Assembly: GCA_028825475.1 (NCBI GenBank) | Contig: JAPKAB010000003.1 | Coordinates: forward strand, 124,001-188,000 | From: Ascidiaceihabitans sp. | GTDB taxonomy: Bacteria > Pseudomonadota > Alphaproteobacteria > Rhodobacterales > Rhodobacteraceae | DNA length: 64,000 bases | Direction of reading: 5' to 3' | Shown here: positions 1 to 10,510 of the stretch, in pieces | Position numbering within the stretch: position 1 is the first letter of the stretch | Layout: each line of letters opens with the position of its first letter | Translations under genes and position numbers: made by a program | Notes under the pieces: generated by a model | Seen by the model: only the letters and a program-made list of their open reading frames with translations | Database searches by the model: none | What the model was told of the DNA's origin: nothing

Positions 1-472
1 CAAACGACAACATGCGGTTGATCGAGAAATGGCGGCCAATGTCGCGCAAGAAGTCGAGGTAGTTCAACTCGTCCAACCATTCGGCGTTGTTGATCATCAT
101 CGCATCAGTCGGCCCATCGCCGTACTCTAGATAGGCGCTGAACACCTTCTTGATCCCTGCGATATTGTCATCAATGGCTGCAGCATCCAGCAAAGGGCGT
201 TCATCCGCGCGAAAAGACGGGTCGCCAACCTTTGTTGTGCCGCCGCCCATCAAAGTGATTGGCTTGTTGCCTGTCTTTTGCAACCAGCGCAGCATCATGA
301 TCTGGATCAATGATCCAACGTGCAGCGATTTGGCTGTGGCGTCAAAGCCGATATAGCCAGGTTGTGCACCTTTAAGCAGTGCCTCATCCAGCCCTTGATA
401 ATCGGTGCAGTCGGCAAGGAAACCGCGTTCCATCATTACTGCAACAAATTCTGATTTTGGGTGGTAGGTCAT
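1..472 (-). CDS. tyrS: Tyrosyl-tRNA synthetase, N-terminal part (cut by window edge)
   Basis: Charges tRNA-Tyr with tyrosine in the cytoplasm. Only the first 157 codons lie in the window; the gene runs off the left edge, so no stop is seen. Reading the minus strand from the ATG at 472 gives a class I synthetase N-terminus: [16 protein letters not shown] near residues 40-55, with HVGS as the HIGH-type ATP motif, followed by [15 protein letters not shown], which is typical of bacterial TyrS. The KMSKS loop and the C-terminal RNA-binding domain fall outside. The gene is divergent from anmK with 66 nt between the starts, so the two share a promoter region. Family assignment is firm. Confidence 0.93.
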   Translation of the reverse strand, partial: MTYHPKSEFVAVMMERGFLADCTDYQGLDEALLKGAQPGYIGFDATAKSLHVGSLIQIMMLRWLQKTGNKPITLMGGGTTKVGDPSFRADERPLLDAAAIDDNIAGIKKVFSAYLEYGDGPTDAMMINNAEWLDELNYLDFLRDIGRHFSINRMLSF

Positions 473-538
473 AGCACGTACTCTTGGTTGGTTTTGCAAA
501 GCAATCTATAGGGAGGGGTAAGGCAAAGGAAAAGGCCA

Positions 539-1648
539 ATGAAGAGCTTTCGAAAAACCAGTACTCCAATTGTTGCTTTAGGAGCGATGAGTGGCACATC
601 GTTAGATGGCGTGGATGCGGCTGTTCTGGTGACGGAAGGGCATGACATTACCGCCTTTGGACCGACGCAATACCGACGCTATACCGACGTAGAACAGACA
701 GTGCTTTCAGCTGCTTTGGGCCACTGGTCTGGGCCAGAGGTTGAGGCGGCAAAAGTCGTGATCGACGCGGTCCATGCAGAGGCGTTGGCAGAATTTGTCG
801 ACATCGATTTAGTTGGATTTCACGGTCAAACTTTGGCCCATGCACCCCGTCAGCAAGGGACCTTGCAAGTGGGTGATGGCGCCGCATTGGCTGAACGTTT
901 AAAGGTGCCAGTTGTATGGGATTTCCGCAGCGCTGACGTTGAACTGGGCGGCGAGGGCGCACCCCTTGCGCCGTTCTTTCACCACGCTTGTGCGCGTTAC
1001 ATTAAAGCTGATGGACCTATTGTGTTCTTGAACCTTGGTGGTGTGGGTAACATCACATGGGTCGATCCCGCGATTGATGCACCAGAAGATATGGGCGCAT
1101 TGCTTGCCTTTGACACAGGTCCTGCGAACGCACCGATCAATGATCTGGTTCAAGCGCGTTGTAATGTTGCGTTTGATAAGGACGGCAAAATCGCAAGCTC
1201 AGGAACCGTCGAAATGGGCGCGCTTGAGTTGTTCTTGGCTGAGCCGTATTTCTCAAGAGTGCCGCCAAAGTCATTGGATAGAAACGATTTTTCTGAAATG
1301 ATAAACTTGGTGAAAGAACTGTCAGATCCCGATGCGACTGCGACGTTAACGGCTATGTGCGCGGCTGGGGTTGCGGAGGCAATGCAGCATTGCCCACGTC
1401 CACCAAGCAAGGTTTTGGTGACAGGTGGTGGACGCAAAAATCCCGTTTTGATGAAGATGCTAGAGGTCTCGCTAGAGTGCCCTGTCGTTGAAATCGAGAG
1501 CGTTGGATTGGACGGAGATATGCTTGAGGCGCAAGCCTTTGCTTATCTGGCCGTTAGGGTTGCACGCGGATTGCCAACGTCTTGCTCCAGTACAACTGGC
1601 GTTCCTGCAGCGGTTTCTGGTGGAACGTTAAGCTATCCAAGCACCTGA
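539..1648 (+). CDS. anmK: Anhydro-N-acetylmuramic acid kinase
   Basis: Phosphorylates and opens 1,6-anhydro-MurNAc to MurNAc-6-phosphate, a cytoplasmic step of cell-wall recycling. The 369-residue length fits the family. Visible motifs are [15 protein letters not shown] near residues 16-30 (phosphate-binding loop), GFHGQT near 93, [11 protein letters not shown] near 163, [12 protein letters not shown] near 190 (DTGP region bearing the catalytic Asp) and VTGGGRKNP near 295. The start has an AAAGG-type RBS about 7 nt upstream. The pairing with divergent tyrS is common in alphaproteobacteria. The gene ends directly against the convergent cupin gene, leaving no spacer. Confidence 0.95.
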   Translation: MKSFRKTSTPIVALGAMSGTSLDGVDAAVLVTEGHDITAFGPTQYRRYTDVEQTVLSAALGHWSGPEVEAAKVVIDAVHAEALAEFVDIDLVGFHGQTLAHAPRQQGTLQVGDGAALAERLKVPVVWDFRSADVELGGEGAPLAPFFHHACARYIKADGPIVFLNLGGVGNITWVDPAIDAPEDMGALLAFDTGPANAPINDLVQARCNVAFDKDGKIASSGTVEMGALELFLAEPYFSRVPPKSLDRNDFSEMINLVKELSDPDATATLTAMCAAGVAEAMQHCPRPPSKVLVTGGGRKNPVLMKMLEVSLECPVVEIESVGLDGDMLEAQAFAYLAVRVARGLPTSCSSTTGVPAAVSGGTLSYPST

Positions 1649-2068
1649 TTAAGAACGCGGAATTTCGAAATCAGGCGCGGCTAAGGTGAACCCTTCAAAT
1701 TCAAAACCAGGCGACACAGTACAACTAACCAACGTATAATCGCCTGTTGTCCGTGCCGCTTGCCAATGACCCTCTGGCACAATCAGTTGTGGTTCACCTT
1801 TGGTTAGATCAGGCGTCAAAAGGTGATCGGTGGCAGGTCCTTCATCCGTTTCTGACAACGACAGAACCAGCGGTGCACCTGCGTGATAAAGCCAAATTTC
1901 GGTAGCATCGACCTTGTGCCAATGGCTATGACCACCGTCTTTCAATAGGAAATAGATACAGGTCCCAAACGCGCGTCCTTCGTTTTCGGCACGCCATGTT
2001 TGGCGATAAAACCCACCCTCAGGGTGCGGTTCGAGTGCTAGGCGGTCGATGATGTCTTGTGCTGTCAT
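1649..2068 (-). CDS. Cupin superfamily protein (DUF985 type)
   Basis: A 139-residue single-domain protein. The opening block LEPHPEGGFYRQTWRAE, the central IYFLLKDGGHSHWHKVDATE (GxxHxWH-like metal site) and the LVSCTVSPGFEFEGFTLA block match the DUF985/cupin_5 family of small beta-barrel proteins, some of which resemble sugar-nucleotide epimerases or isomerases. No substrate can be read from the sequence. The stop codon abuts the anmK stop, and the gene overlaps the leader of the divergent oxidoreductase, whose ATG lies 46 nt beyond this gene's start. Family certain, function unknown. Confidence 0.85.
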   Translation of the reverse strand: MTAQDIIDRLALEPHPEGGFYRQTWRAENEGRAFGTCIYFLLKDGGHSHWHKVDATEIWLYHAGAPLVLSLSETDEGPATDHLLTPDLTKGEPQLIVPEGHWQAARTTGDYTLVSCTVSPGFEFEGFTLAAPDFEIPRS

Positions 2069-2113
2069 TCTGCTATCTTATGCTGGCTTCAAAGCAACGC
2101 AAGGAAGATCGCT

Positions 2114-3190
2114 ATGCAGGTTGTCATAATTGGAGCAGGGATCGTTGGTGCAAGCCTCGCATTCACCTTGTCCCAACAAGGTGCGGACGTAACGGTCATA
2201 GATGCCAGTGGGCCTGCTGCAGGAGCGACAGGACGTTCCTTTGGCTGGGTGAACGCAAGCTTTTACGCAGATAAGTCGCATCACGATATCCGTGCTGAAG
2301 GCATTGCCAGCTACAGACGGTTAAATGACGCGCTGTACACCAATGCGATCACGTGGTCGGGATGTTTATGTTGGGAGGATCAGGGCGATGCCTTTGACAC
2401 CCAAGCCGCCGATCTTAAAGCAATGGGATATGACGTCGAAGTATTGAATAACTCACAGTTTCAACAACTTGAACCGGTTGTAGCGCCGCCCGAACGCGCA
2501 TTGTATTTCCCTCAAGAAGCCGCTGTTGATGGTGTGCAGATAAGTGCAGATTTACTCGCAGCTTCAGGTGCACGTTTGATTACGGGCTGCCATGTTGAGG
2601 GCATTGAAACGAAAGGCGATCAAGTTGTCGGTGTCTCGACGATCGGCGGTGTCATCCCCGCAGACCGTGTTATCGTGGCGGGCGGCACTGGAAGCGCAAA
2701 ACTGCTGGCGTCGCTAGATGTTGAACTGCCAATGTTACTGCGTCCTGGGCTGATGATGCGTAGCCAAGCCGTAAAACCGATTCTATCGCATGTGTTGGTC
2801 GCCCCAAACCAAGAATTCCGCCAATTGCCAAGCGGGCATATATTAGCCCCGACAGTAGCCTCTCATCAATCAGACACTCAAACCCATGTTACAAGTCGCC
2901 CCGATGTCCTTGCAGACGAGGCAATGGAGCGTTTGAATGTCTTGATCCCATCAATCGACTTACATTGGGAAGAGGTGGCGTTTGCTCAACGCCCTGTGCC
3001 CAAAGATGGTTTGCCCGTTGTCGGTGCCTGCGGTCCAGATGGCGTGTTCGCAGCTGTCATGCATTCCGGCATAACACTAGCTCCGATTATGGCAGAAATT
3101 TTAGCAGGTGAGGTTTTGGGTAAGGCGACCAGCAATTATCACGCGGGCCTCATCGCCAACTATAGCCCCGATCGGTTTCAGAACGTTTGA
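2114..3190 (+). CDS. FAD-dependent oxidoreductase (DAO family)
   Basis: Likely flavin oxidase or dehydrogenase of an amino or imino acid. The N-terminus VVIIGAGIVGASLAFTLSQ is a Rossmann FAD motif followed by VTVIDASGPAAGATGRSFGWVNASF, and the C-terminal VVGACGPDGVFAAVMHSGITLAP is the second FAD-contacting block; all are typical of the glycine/D-amino-acid oxidase (DAO) family. The ORF stays open to 2057, but I place the start at 2114: the Rossmann strand then begins at residue 2 and AAGGAAG lies about 7 nt upstream. This gives 358 residues. Substrate unknown. It converges on eno across a strong hairpin. Confidence 0.85.
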   Translation: MQVVIIGAGIVGASLAFTLSQQGADVTVIDASGPAAGATGRSFGWVNASFYADKSHHDIRAEGIASYRRLNDALYTNAITWSGCLCWEDQGDAFDTQAADLKAMGYDVEVLNNSQFQQLEPVVAPPERALYFPQEAAVDGVQISADLLAASGARLITGCHVEGIETKGDQVVGVSTIGGVIPADRVIVAGGTGSAKLLASLDVELPMLLRPGLMMRSQAVKPILSHVLVAPNQEFRQLPSGHILAPTVASHQSDTQTHVTSRPDVLADEAMERLNVLIPSIDLHWEEVAFAQRPVPKDGLPVVGACGPDGVFAAVMHSGITLAPIMAEILAGEVLGKATSNYHAGLIANYSPDRFQNV

Positions 3191-3200
3191 TGGACGGGAT

Positions 3201-3230
3201 ACATGCGGGCGATCCGTACCGCCCGCATGT
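3201..3230. terminator. Hairpin between convergent oxidoreductase and eno genes
   Basis: Positions 3201-3211 (ACATGCGGGCG) are perfectly complementary to 3220-3230, an 11-bp GC-rich stem with an 8-nt loop. It sits between two convergent stops (3190 and 3239). Neither strand has a good T-run after it, so it may act as a bidirectional RNA-end stabiliser or a weak terminator, not a classical rho-independent one. Confidence 0.55.
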
Positions 3231-3238
3231 GAAATCGC

Positions 3239-4540
<1,302 letters not shown>

Positions 4541-4620
4541 TTACGGGTCTCTTACAAGCCTAAGGGTCTTTGTAAAAGGGGTTTGACGCATGTTTGCGAC
4601 GAAGAATTCCGTTTTAGCGA

Positions 4621-5490
4621 TTAAATAGCCTGCTTTATACGTCTTTCGCGCCAAACTGTGTAGATGCCTGATAACACGATGATCGCCGAACCTGTTAGCG
4701 TTAACACATCGGGGCGCTCGCCAAAGATCACGATTCCAAAGATCAGGGCAAAAACCAGACGAGTGTAACGGAAGGGGGTTACAAAACTGATTTCACCAAC
4801 GCGCATGGCCGCGACAATGGCGTAATAGGCAAGGGCGGTGATGATCGTTGCGCCTATTACCAGCAACCAAACGGTCTGCGTTGGCGCAATCCATGGTTTT
4901 TGTGCACCCAATGATAGGATCATTGAGGCAGGAACCAAAGTCAGAAACGCGAGAAAGCTTAATTGCATGGATGATGTTTCTTTCGGCACGCCGCGCGTTG
5001 CCAAATCGCGCCCTGCAAGGCCTAGCACGCCAACTAAGGTAATCAACGACAACTGGTCAAACCCTTCCGTGCCAGGGCGGATGATCAACAGTACACCGAA
5101 GAAACCAACAAAGATTGCGGACCAACGGCGCCAGCCTACCATTTCCCCGAACAGAATTGCAGCACCCAACGTGACGAGGAGCGGGGTCGCTTGCAAAATG
5201 GCAGAGGCTGTTGAAATGGGTGTTAGCGTAATGGCTGTTACATATCCCAATGTGCCTACCAGTTCAGCAAGGGATCGCAACAAAATGGGACGAGACAGCA
5301 TCTTGCGCTCAAACAGCGGCTGCCCTTGAACACGACACAAAATGCCAAAGACGATGGCACCACCACCACCGAGCAAGAAGATGATTTGACCTGTTGGCAT
5401 ATCAACCGAAATGACTTTTACCATCATGTCTTCGACAGCAAAGCCAAACATCGCCAAGATCATCAAGGCCGCGCCGCGTAAATTATCCAT
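4621..5490 (-). CDS. DMT-superfamily permease (EamA domains)
   Basis: Inner-membrane protein of 289 residues with about ten hydrophobic segments arranged as two EamA repeats, the drug/metabolite transporter architecture. It starts MDNLRGAALMILAMFGFAVED and ends with a basic cytoplasmic tail WRERRIKQAI. Such proteins usually export amino acids, nucleosides or other metabolites, but no substrate can be inferred here. A second, non-adjacent EamA permease lies at 7756-8631; the two are not close copies. The RBS is weak. Confidence 0.85.
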   Translation of the reverse strand: MDNLRGAALMILAMFGFAVEDMMVKVISVDMPTGQIIFLLGGGGAIVFGILCRVQGQPLFERKMLSRPILLRSLAELVGTLGYVTAITLTPISTASAILQATPLLVTLGAAILFGEMVGWRRWSAIFVGFFGVLLIIRPGTEGFDQLSLITLVGVLGLAGRDLATRGVPKETSSMQLSFLAFLTLVPASMILSLGAQKPWIAPTQTVWLLVIGATIITALAYYAIVAAMRVGEISFVTPFRYTRLVFALIFGIVIFGERPDVLTLTGSAIIVLSGIYTVWRERRIKQAI

Positions 5491-5575
5491 GGGGTTTAGC
5501 CTAACAAATTAGAGTGTTATGCCAGCCTTATGCCTGTGTTTCAAGCTTGTCCATCGATGAGCGATGAATGTGACG

Positions 5576-5986
5576 TCAGGGCTTTTTCGGGACGCCGTAT
5601 AGCTCAAGGCGGTGACCGCGCAGTTCATAGCCCAACTTGGCCGCTATCTTTTCTTGCAAGGCCTCGATGTCGGGATCCACGAACTCAATGACTTCACCCG
5701 AATTCATATCAATCAGGTGATCATGGTGCTCGCGTTCAGCATCTTCATAACGGGCGCGCCCGTCACCAAATTCTAGCTTGTCCAGAATACCCGCTTCTTC
5801 AAACAGTTTGACTGTGCGGTATACTGTGGCGATTGAAATACCTTCATCAACAGCATTTGCCCTTGCATACAGTTCTTCCACATCAGGGTGATCGTCGCTG
5901 TCTTGCAATACCTGTGCAATGACACGGCGGGGCGTTGTCATACGAAGCCCTTTGGCTTCGCAACGGGCGATGATGGGTCGATGCAT
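5576..5986 (-). CDS. fur: Fur-family metal-responsive repressor (Fur/Mur type)
   Basis: Winged-helix regulator that binds DNA with Fe or Mn as co-repressor. From the ATG at 5986 the protein is 136 residues: CEAKGLRMTTPRRVIAQVL opens the DNA-binding domain, ISIATVYRTVKLFEEAGIL is the recognition helix and wing, and EREHHDHLIDMNSGEVIEF is the metal site. The HHDHLID form resembles the alphaproteobacterial Mur/Fur branch, which responds mainly to manganese, more than Irr. It lacks the CxxC zinc pairs of classical Fur. The ORF stays open 31 codons further upstream (to 6079), but that extension is not Fur-like, so I use the internal start. Confidence 0.85.
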   Translation of the reverse strand: MHRPIIARCEAKGLRMTTPRRVIAQVLQDSDDHPDVEELYARANAVDEGISIATVYRTVKLFEEAGILDKLEFGDGRARYEDAEREHHDHLIDMNSGEVIEFVDPDIEALQEKIAAKLGYELRGHRLELYGVPKKP

Positions 5987-6300
5987 GGCGATCTCAATCT
6001 GTCGTATCTTGGGTTTCCTACTTAGCGACCTTTGCGCACAGGGGCCAGCAGACAATTGGCGTTTCGCTTGACTTATCACGCCTCACCCCTCATGTGGGCC
6101 TCAAGCTATACTGTCTGCCGCGTGAGCAGTCATATGAACGTACGAGAAAATTCGACGTCAGCAGTATCGCCTTTGATCCCAAAATCACGCGTGGGGCACA
6201 GCGCAGTGGACGTACCATCGGTATTTGGCCGTGGAACGTGATCCGTCTGTGTGACCTTATGACGTGTTCACTCCTTTTCGGGGTGGGCCAAAGGAATACA
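5987..6300. other. Gene-free divergent region between fur and the DEAD-box helicase
   Basis: A 314-nt stretch with no convincing gene. Both flanking ORFs stay open into it by chance (fur to 6079, the helicase frame back to 6094), but neither extension resembles its family. A TATACT hexamer at 6107-6112 could be a -10 element for the helicase but lacks a good -35. An AAAGGA RBS at about 6290 serves the helicase start. No operator was recognised with confidence. Confidence 0.5.
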
Positions 6301-7629
6301 ATGAGCGATTTTGAAATGATGGGCCTGCCAGACCAACTGGTTAAGCGGTTACATGAGATGGGTCTAAAAGATCCAACACCTATCCAGAAACAAGCAATCC
6401 CACATGCCATGAACGGGCGGGATGTTATGGGCCTTGCCCAAACGGGTACAGGTAAGACAGCGGCCTTTGGTGTGCCGTTGATTGCGAAAATGATGGAAGC
6501 GGGCGGCAAACCTGCTCCAAAAACCGTACGGGGTTTGATCCTTGCACCAACGCGCGAATTGGCCAGCCAGATTGCGGCCACTTTGAAAACACTGACTGAC
6601 GGCACGCCGTTGAAAACCGGTCTTGTGGTTGGTGGTCAGTCCATCAAAGCACAGATCAACCGTGTCGAACGTGGCATGGATCTATTGGTCGCCACTCCGG
6701 GTCGTTTGATCGACTTGATGGAACGCCGCGCGTTGAACCTGCAAGAAACATCATTTCTTGTTTTGGACGAAGCAGACCAAATGTTGGACCTCGGCTTTAT
6801 CCACGCATTGCGCCGCATTTCATCTATGTTGCCAAAAGACCGTCAGACCATGTTGTTCTCGGCCACGATGCCAAAACAAATGAACGAGATCGCTAACAGC
6901 TATTTGACAAGCCCGATCCGCATCGAAGTTTCCCCTCCGGGGAAAGTGGCAGACAAAGTCACACAGGAAATCCACTTCATTGCGAAGGCTGAGAAATCCA
7001 AGCTGTTGATCGAAATGCTGGACAAACACCGCGACGAACGTGCGCTGGTCTTTGGCCGCACAAAACACGGTATGGAGAAGCTGTCTAAGACGCTCGAAAA
7101 AGCGGGTTATGCAGCGGGTTCGATCCACGGCAATAAATCCCAAGGTCAACGTGACCGTGCGATTGCAGCGTTTAAAGCGGGTCAAATCAAAGTGTTGGTG
7201 GCGACAGATGTTGCAGCCCGTGGTTTGGACATTCCAGACGTGAAGCATGTTTATAACTACGAATTGCCAAACGTGCCGGACAACTATGTGCACCGTATTG
7301 GTCGTACTGCACGTGCAGGTAAGGATGGCGCTGCAATCGCATTCTGCGCACCAGACGAGATGAAAGAATTGAAGGACATCCAAAAGACCATGAAAATGAC
7401 TATTCCTGTCGCTTCTGGTCGTATGTGGGAGCCTTCGGAAGAAGTGAAACCAAAGCAGCGTGGCGGTGGCGGTGGTCGTGGTCGCCCAGGCGGCGGTCGC
7501 CCAGGTGGCGGCGGTGGCGGTCGCTCTGGCGGCGGTGGTCGTCCAGGAGCTGGAGGCAAGCCAGGTGGTGGTGGCGGTCAACGTCGTCGCTCTGGTGGTG
7601 GCGCAGGTGGCGGTTCAGCTGCTTCCTAA
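6301..7629 (+). CDS. DEAD-box ATP-dependent RNA helicase with glycine-rich tail
   Basis: RhlE-like RNA helicase of 442 residues, probably acting on ribosome assembly or structured mRNA. Motifs in order: Q motif GLKDPTPIQKQAIP near 22-35, AQTGTGKT (Walker A) near 47, PTRELA, TPGR, DEAD near 150, SAT, then helicase C motifs ATDVAARGLD and HRIGRTARAG. From about residue 385 the protein becomes a Gly/Arg low-complexity tail (GGGGGRGRPGGGRPGG type), a common RNA-binding appendage. I start at 6301 because the Q-motif spacing is right and an AAAGGA RBS precedes it; the 69 upstream open codons look non-coding. A strong terminator follows. Confidence 0.93.
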   Translation: MSDFEMMGLPDQLVKRLHEMGLKDPTPIQKQAIPHAMNGRDVMGLAQTGTGKTAAFGVPLIAKMMEAGGKPAPKTVRGLILAPTRELASQIAATLKTLTDGTPLKTGLVVGGQSIKAQINRVERGMDLLVATPGRLIDLMERRALNLQETSFLVLDEADQMLDLGFIHALRRISSMLPKDRQTMLFSATMPKQMNEIANSYLTSPIRIEVSPPGKVADKVTQEIHFIAKAEKSKLLIEMLDKHRDERALVFGRTKHGMEKLSKTLEKAGYAAGSIHGNKSQGQRDRAIAAFKAGQIKVLVATDVAARGLDIPDVKHVYNYELPNVPDNYVHRIGRTARAGKDGAAIAFCAPDEMKELKDIQKTMKMTIPVASGRMWEPSEEVKPKQRGGGGGRGRPGGGRPGGGGGGRSGGGGRPGAGGKPGGGGGQRRRSGGGAGGGSAAS

Positions 7630-7640
7630 CTTAGTATAGG

Positions 7641-7674
7641 AAACGCCGGAGCATTTGATTGCTCCGGCGTTTTT
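7641..7674 (+). terminator. Rho-independent terminator after the helicase gene
   Basis: AACGCCGGAGCA at 7642-7653 pairs perfectly with 7660-7671 around a TTTGAT loop, and T residues run to 7674 and again after a CG. This is a 12-bp stem 12 nt after the helicase stop. Confidence 0.9.
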
Positions 7675-7755
7675 CGTTTTGATGGTTTCGGTTTGGTGAT
7701 GACACTCGCAACACCCCACATTGACAACAGGAACTTTGCGCGGCCATGTGCATTC

Positions 7756-8631
7756 ATGGAACGCAAAAAACAAATGGACACCTTTGGGACTGTCGCGCTG
7801 TCTCTATTTGCACTGAATTTGGCTTTTAATCAGGTTGTCGTCAAAGTCACGACTGGCGGGTTTGAACCGGTGTTTGGTGCTGGGGTCCGGTCGTTAGGTG
7901 CAATGCTGGTTCTGATGGTTTGGATGCATTGGCGCGAGGTAGGGATAAAGCTGCCGCGCGCGGCTTTGATAGGCGGAATTGTCTCGGGTCTCTTGTTCAC
8001 GTTTGAATTCATGTGTCTGTTTACAGCATTGGATTTGATCACGGTTTCACGAACGTCGATAATCTTTTATTCGATGCCAGTTTGGCTGGCTCTGTTTGCA
8101 CACGTTCTTTTGCCGGGTGAACGACTTTCTGGCCTGCGTACACTTGGCCTTGGCTTGGCAATGGCAGGTGTTGCTTTGGCGGTTTTTGACCGAAGCTCTG
8201 GCGAGGTTTCTCTTCTCGGTGACCTGCTGGCTTTGGGTGCGGCCCTTAGTTGGGCAGGCATAGCGCTATGTGTGCGTATAACGCCTTTGTCTGCGGTGCC
8301 CGCCGAACAGCAATTGATCTGGCAACTGATCGTTTCAGCACCATTGTTGTTGTTTGCAGCCCCGTTTTTTGGTGGGTTTATGCGCGAAATTGAACCAATC
8401 CACATTGCAGGAATGTTATTTCAGATCTTCGCTGTTGCCAGCTTTGGCTTTTTGATCTGGTTTTCGCTGATGAAAATGTATCCAGCATCTTCTGTCGCTT
8501 CATTTAGCTTTTTGTCACCAGTGTTTGCAGTGATCTTGGGCTGGCTACTGTTGGACGAACAGATTGGAATTCAAATTTGGATGGCACTTGGATTGGTTGC
8601 AGTCGGCATTTTTTTGATAAATCGCCGTTAG
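7756..8631 (+). CDS. DMT-superfamily permease (EamA domains)
   Basis: Inner-membrane transporter with two EamA repeats and about ten hydrophobic segments, for example VALSLFALNLAFNQVVVKV and the closing IWMALGLVAVGIFLINRR. The substrate is unknown. The frame is open from 7693; candidate starts are 7693, 7699, 7756 (MERKKQMDTFG) and 7774. I choose 7756 (291 residues) because it puts a short basic leader just before the first membrane helix, but no start has a clear RBS. The stop overlaps the convergent selO stop by 4 nt. Confidence 0.8.
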   Translation: MERKKQMDTFGTVALSLFALNLAFNQVVVKVTTGGFEPVFGAGVRSLGAMLVLMVWMHWREVGIKLPRAALIGGIVSGLLFTFEFMCLFTALDLITVSRTSIIFYSMPVWLALFAHVLLPGERLSGLRTLGLGLAMAGVALAVFDRSSGEVSLLGDLLALGAALSWAGIALCVRITPLSAVPAEQQLIWQLIVSAPLLLFAAPFFGGFMREIEPIHIAGMLFQIFAVASFGFLIWFSLMKMYPASSVASFSFLSPVFAVILGWLLLDEQIGIQIWMALGLVAVGIFLINRR

Positions 8632-10046
8632 GTCCCACAGAACGTTGCTGGTACGATTTGTGCGGCCGATGGTGCGTGGTGCAGATCAGTATCCGTGGCC
8701 TCGAACGGGGTTGCGAGCGCCTTATTCAATCGCTCGAATGGGGCAAAGTCACCGGTAACCGCGGTTTGAATCATTTCCTCAATTCGATGATTGCGTGGGA
8801 TGATAACTGGGTTCGCGGCTGCCATAATCGCATTAGGATCGGCCTCATGAGCAAGTCGAGCGTTCCAAGTAGTTGCCCAAGCATCGAACGCTTCACGGTC
8901 TTGGAACTGATCACGTGCGGATTCAGTTCCAAGCGCTGCAAAGGTATTTGTGAAATCAGAACCGTCTTTTTCCATCAATTGGAGCAAATCTTCGATCATT
9001 GCATGATCCGATGGTGTCGCGGCAGCAATCCCAATTTTCGCTCCAAATCTCTTTAGCCAATCAGCTTCAAGCTGCGCTGGCATAGCATGGACAATCGCGG
9101 TTGCTTCTTCGACAGCGGCCTCTTTGTCTGTAGCCAATTGTAAAAGCGAGGTTGCGAGCTGCGCCATGTTCCACACCGCAATGTCAGGTTGGTTGGCGAA
9201 GGCATAGCGCGCACCGCGATCGATTGAACTAAAGACACGTCGTTCAGAATAAGCGTCCATAAAAGCACAGGGGCCGTAATCGATGGTTTCGCCGCTTATG
9301 GAACAGTTGTCAGTGTTCATTACGCCGTGAATGAACCCTACAGACATCCACGCAGTTATTAATTCGGCTTGGGCGGCACAGACCACGCGAAGCAAATCCA
9401 TTGGGCCCGTTGCATCAGGGTAGTGGCGTTGGATGGCATAGTCCGTCAGGGTTTGAAGGTCACCTAGTTGACCTCGATGGGCAAAAACCTGAAATGTACC
9501 AACCCGCAAATGGCTGCGCGCGACACGTGTTAACACTGCACCGGGAAACGCAGCCTCGCGGAACACAGGTTCACCTGTTTGCACAGCTGCCAGAGCACGT
9601 GTCGTCGGAATGCCAAGAGCGTACATGGCCTCGGACACGACGTATTCTCGTAATACTGGGCCAAGCCACGCGCGGCCGTCACCATTACGACTGTATGGTG
9701 TGGGCCCGGAGCCTTTCAACTGGATGTCACGGCGCACACCATCAGTGCCAACGACTTCACCCAGCAAGACTGCGCGGCCATCTCCCAATTGCGGGTTGTA
9801 GTTCCCGAATTGGTGACCCGCATACAGTTGGGCGAGGGGTGCGGCACCCGTCGGGACAACATTGCCCGCAAAGGTTTGTGCCATTTCATCGATGTCACCA
9901 CCATCAAAACCAAGAAAATTTGCCAAGTCTTTATTGAAAGCGATCAAGGAGGGCGCTTTTACAGGCGTTGGATTTTGCGATGAAAAAAAGCCCTCAGGTA
10001 GGCCTGCATAAGTGTTATCAAACGGAATATTAAGCGGCATTGGCAC
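8628..10046 (-). CDS. selO: Protein adenylyltransferase SelO (YdiU/UPF0061)
   Basis: Pseudokinase-fold enzyme that transfers AMP from ATP to hydroxyl side chains of proteins, linked in other bacteria to redox stress. The 472-residue length matches E. coli SelO. Seen: DGRAVLLGEV near 90, KGSGPTPYSRNGDGRAWLG near 108-126 (nucleotide-binding block with inverted ATP orientation), HGVMNTDNCSISGETIDYGP near 240-260 with the metal-binding Asn and Asp, and the C-terminal TFCGT, where many eukaryotic homologues carry selenocysteine. It lies next to a GNAT enzyme and a nucleoside hydrolase on the same strand without tight coupling. Confidence 0.93.
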   Translation of the reverse strand: MPMPLNIPFDNTYAGLPEGFFSSQNPTPVKAPSLIAFNKDLANFLGFDGGDIDEMAQTFAGNVVPTGAAPLAQLYAGHQFGNYNPQLGDGRAVLLGEVVGTDGVRRDIQLKGSGPTPYSRNGDGRAWLGPVLREYVVSEAMYALGIPTTRALAAVQTGEPVFREAAFPGAVLTRVARSHLRVGTFQVFAHRGQLGDLQTLTDYAIQRHYPDATGPMDLLRVVCAAQAELITAWMSVGFIHGVMNTDNCSISGETIDYGPCAFMDAYSERRVFSSIDRGARYAFANQPDIAVWNMAQLATSLLQLATDKEAAVEEATAIVHAMPAQLEADWLKRFGAKIGIAAATPSDHAMIEDLLQLMEKDGSDFTNTFAALGTESARDQFQDREAFDAWATTWNARLAHEADPNAIMAAANPVIIPRNHRIEEMIQTAVTGDFAPFERLNKALATPFEATDTDLHHAPSAAQIVPATFCGT

Positions 10047-10060
10047 ACCTTGTGGCTAAG

Positions 10061-10510
10061 TTAGAATTTGCGTGTCATCACATGGTGGTTTTCACGCACA
10101 GTAAAACCTACACGGGTGAAAAGTCGTCTGTTGGTGTCGCCGATATTGTTGAGTTGCAGATGCAAAGCAACCAGCCCGGCATCACCCAACGCTTTGGGCA
10201 GCTTTTGCAATGTCTCGGTTGCTACACCACGCCCACGCACACCAGAGCGTACATAGAACTCATTAATAGTTCCGTCCATGCCACCCAGTTCTAGGGACCA
10301 CCCAAAAGTTATAACAATATAGCCGATGGGGGATCGTGGTGGTCCAATCAGGTAGGCAACGCCGTGTGGTATGCCCTCAAGCAGCGGGGCTACACCTGCA
10401 AGGCGTGCCTCGTCCGATAGGGTAATGCCAGCTTCTGCGTGATAGGACGTGACCAATGCAAACAGTTTTTCAAGATGCTCGGGTTTGCCAAGCGTAAGAA
10501 CAGCGCTCAC
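10061..10510 (-). CDS. GNAT-family N-acetyltransferase
   Basis: A 149-residue single-domain acetyltransferase. The acetyl-CoA loop region is NEFYVRSGVRGRGVATETLQKL (family pattern RGxGxA) near residues 85-106, preceded by PIGYIVITFGWSLELGG and followed by LHLQLNNIGDTNRRLFTRVGF, the usual beta4-alpha4 order. The acceptor substrate cannot be told. Its start overlaps the nucleoside hydrolase stop by 4 nt, so the two are translationally coupled and GNAT is the downstream gene. Confidence 0.85.
   Translation of the reverse strand: MSAVLTLGKPEHLEKLFALVTSYHAEAGITLSDEARLAGVAPLLEGIPHGVAYLIGPPRSPIGYIVITFGWSLELGGMDGTINEFYVRSGVRGRGVATETLQKLPKALGDAGLVALHLQLNNIGDTNRRLFTRVGFTVRENHHVMTRKF

Noticed and set aside
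6094-6300. 69-codon upstream extension of the DEAD-box helicase frame
   Set aside because: The Q motif and a good RBS place the start at 6301; the extension resembles no helicase N-terminus and overlaps the fur upstream region.
6820-7581. 253-codon minus-strand ORF opposite the helicase
   Set aside because: Composition (Thr/Ala/Trp runs) is the antisense reading of the glycine-rich tail and helicase domain; no family features.
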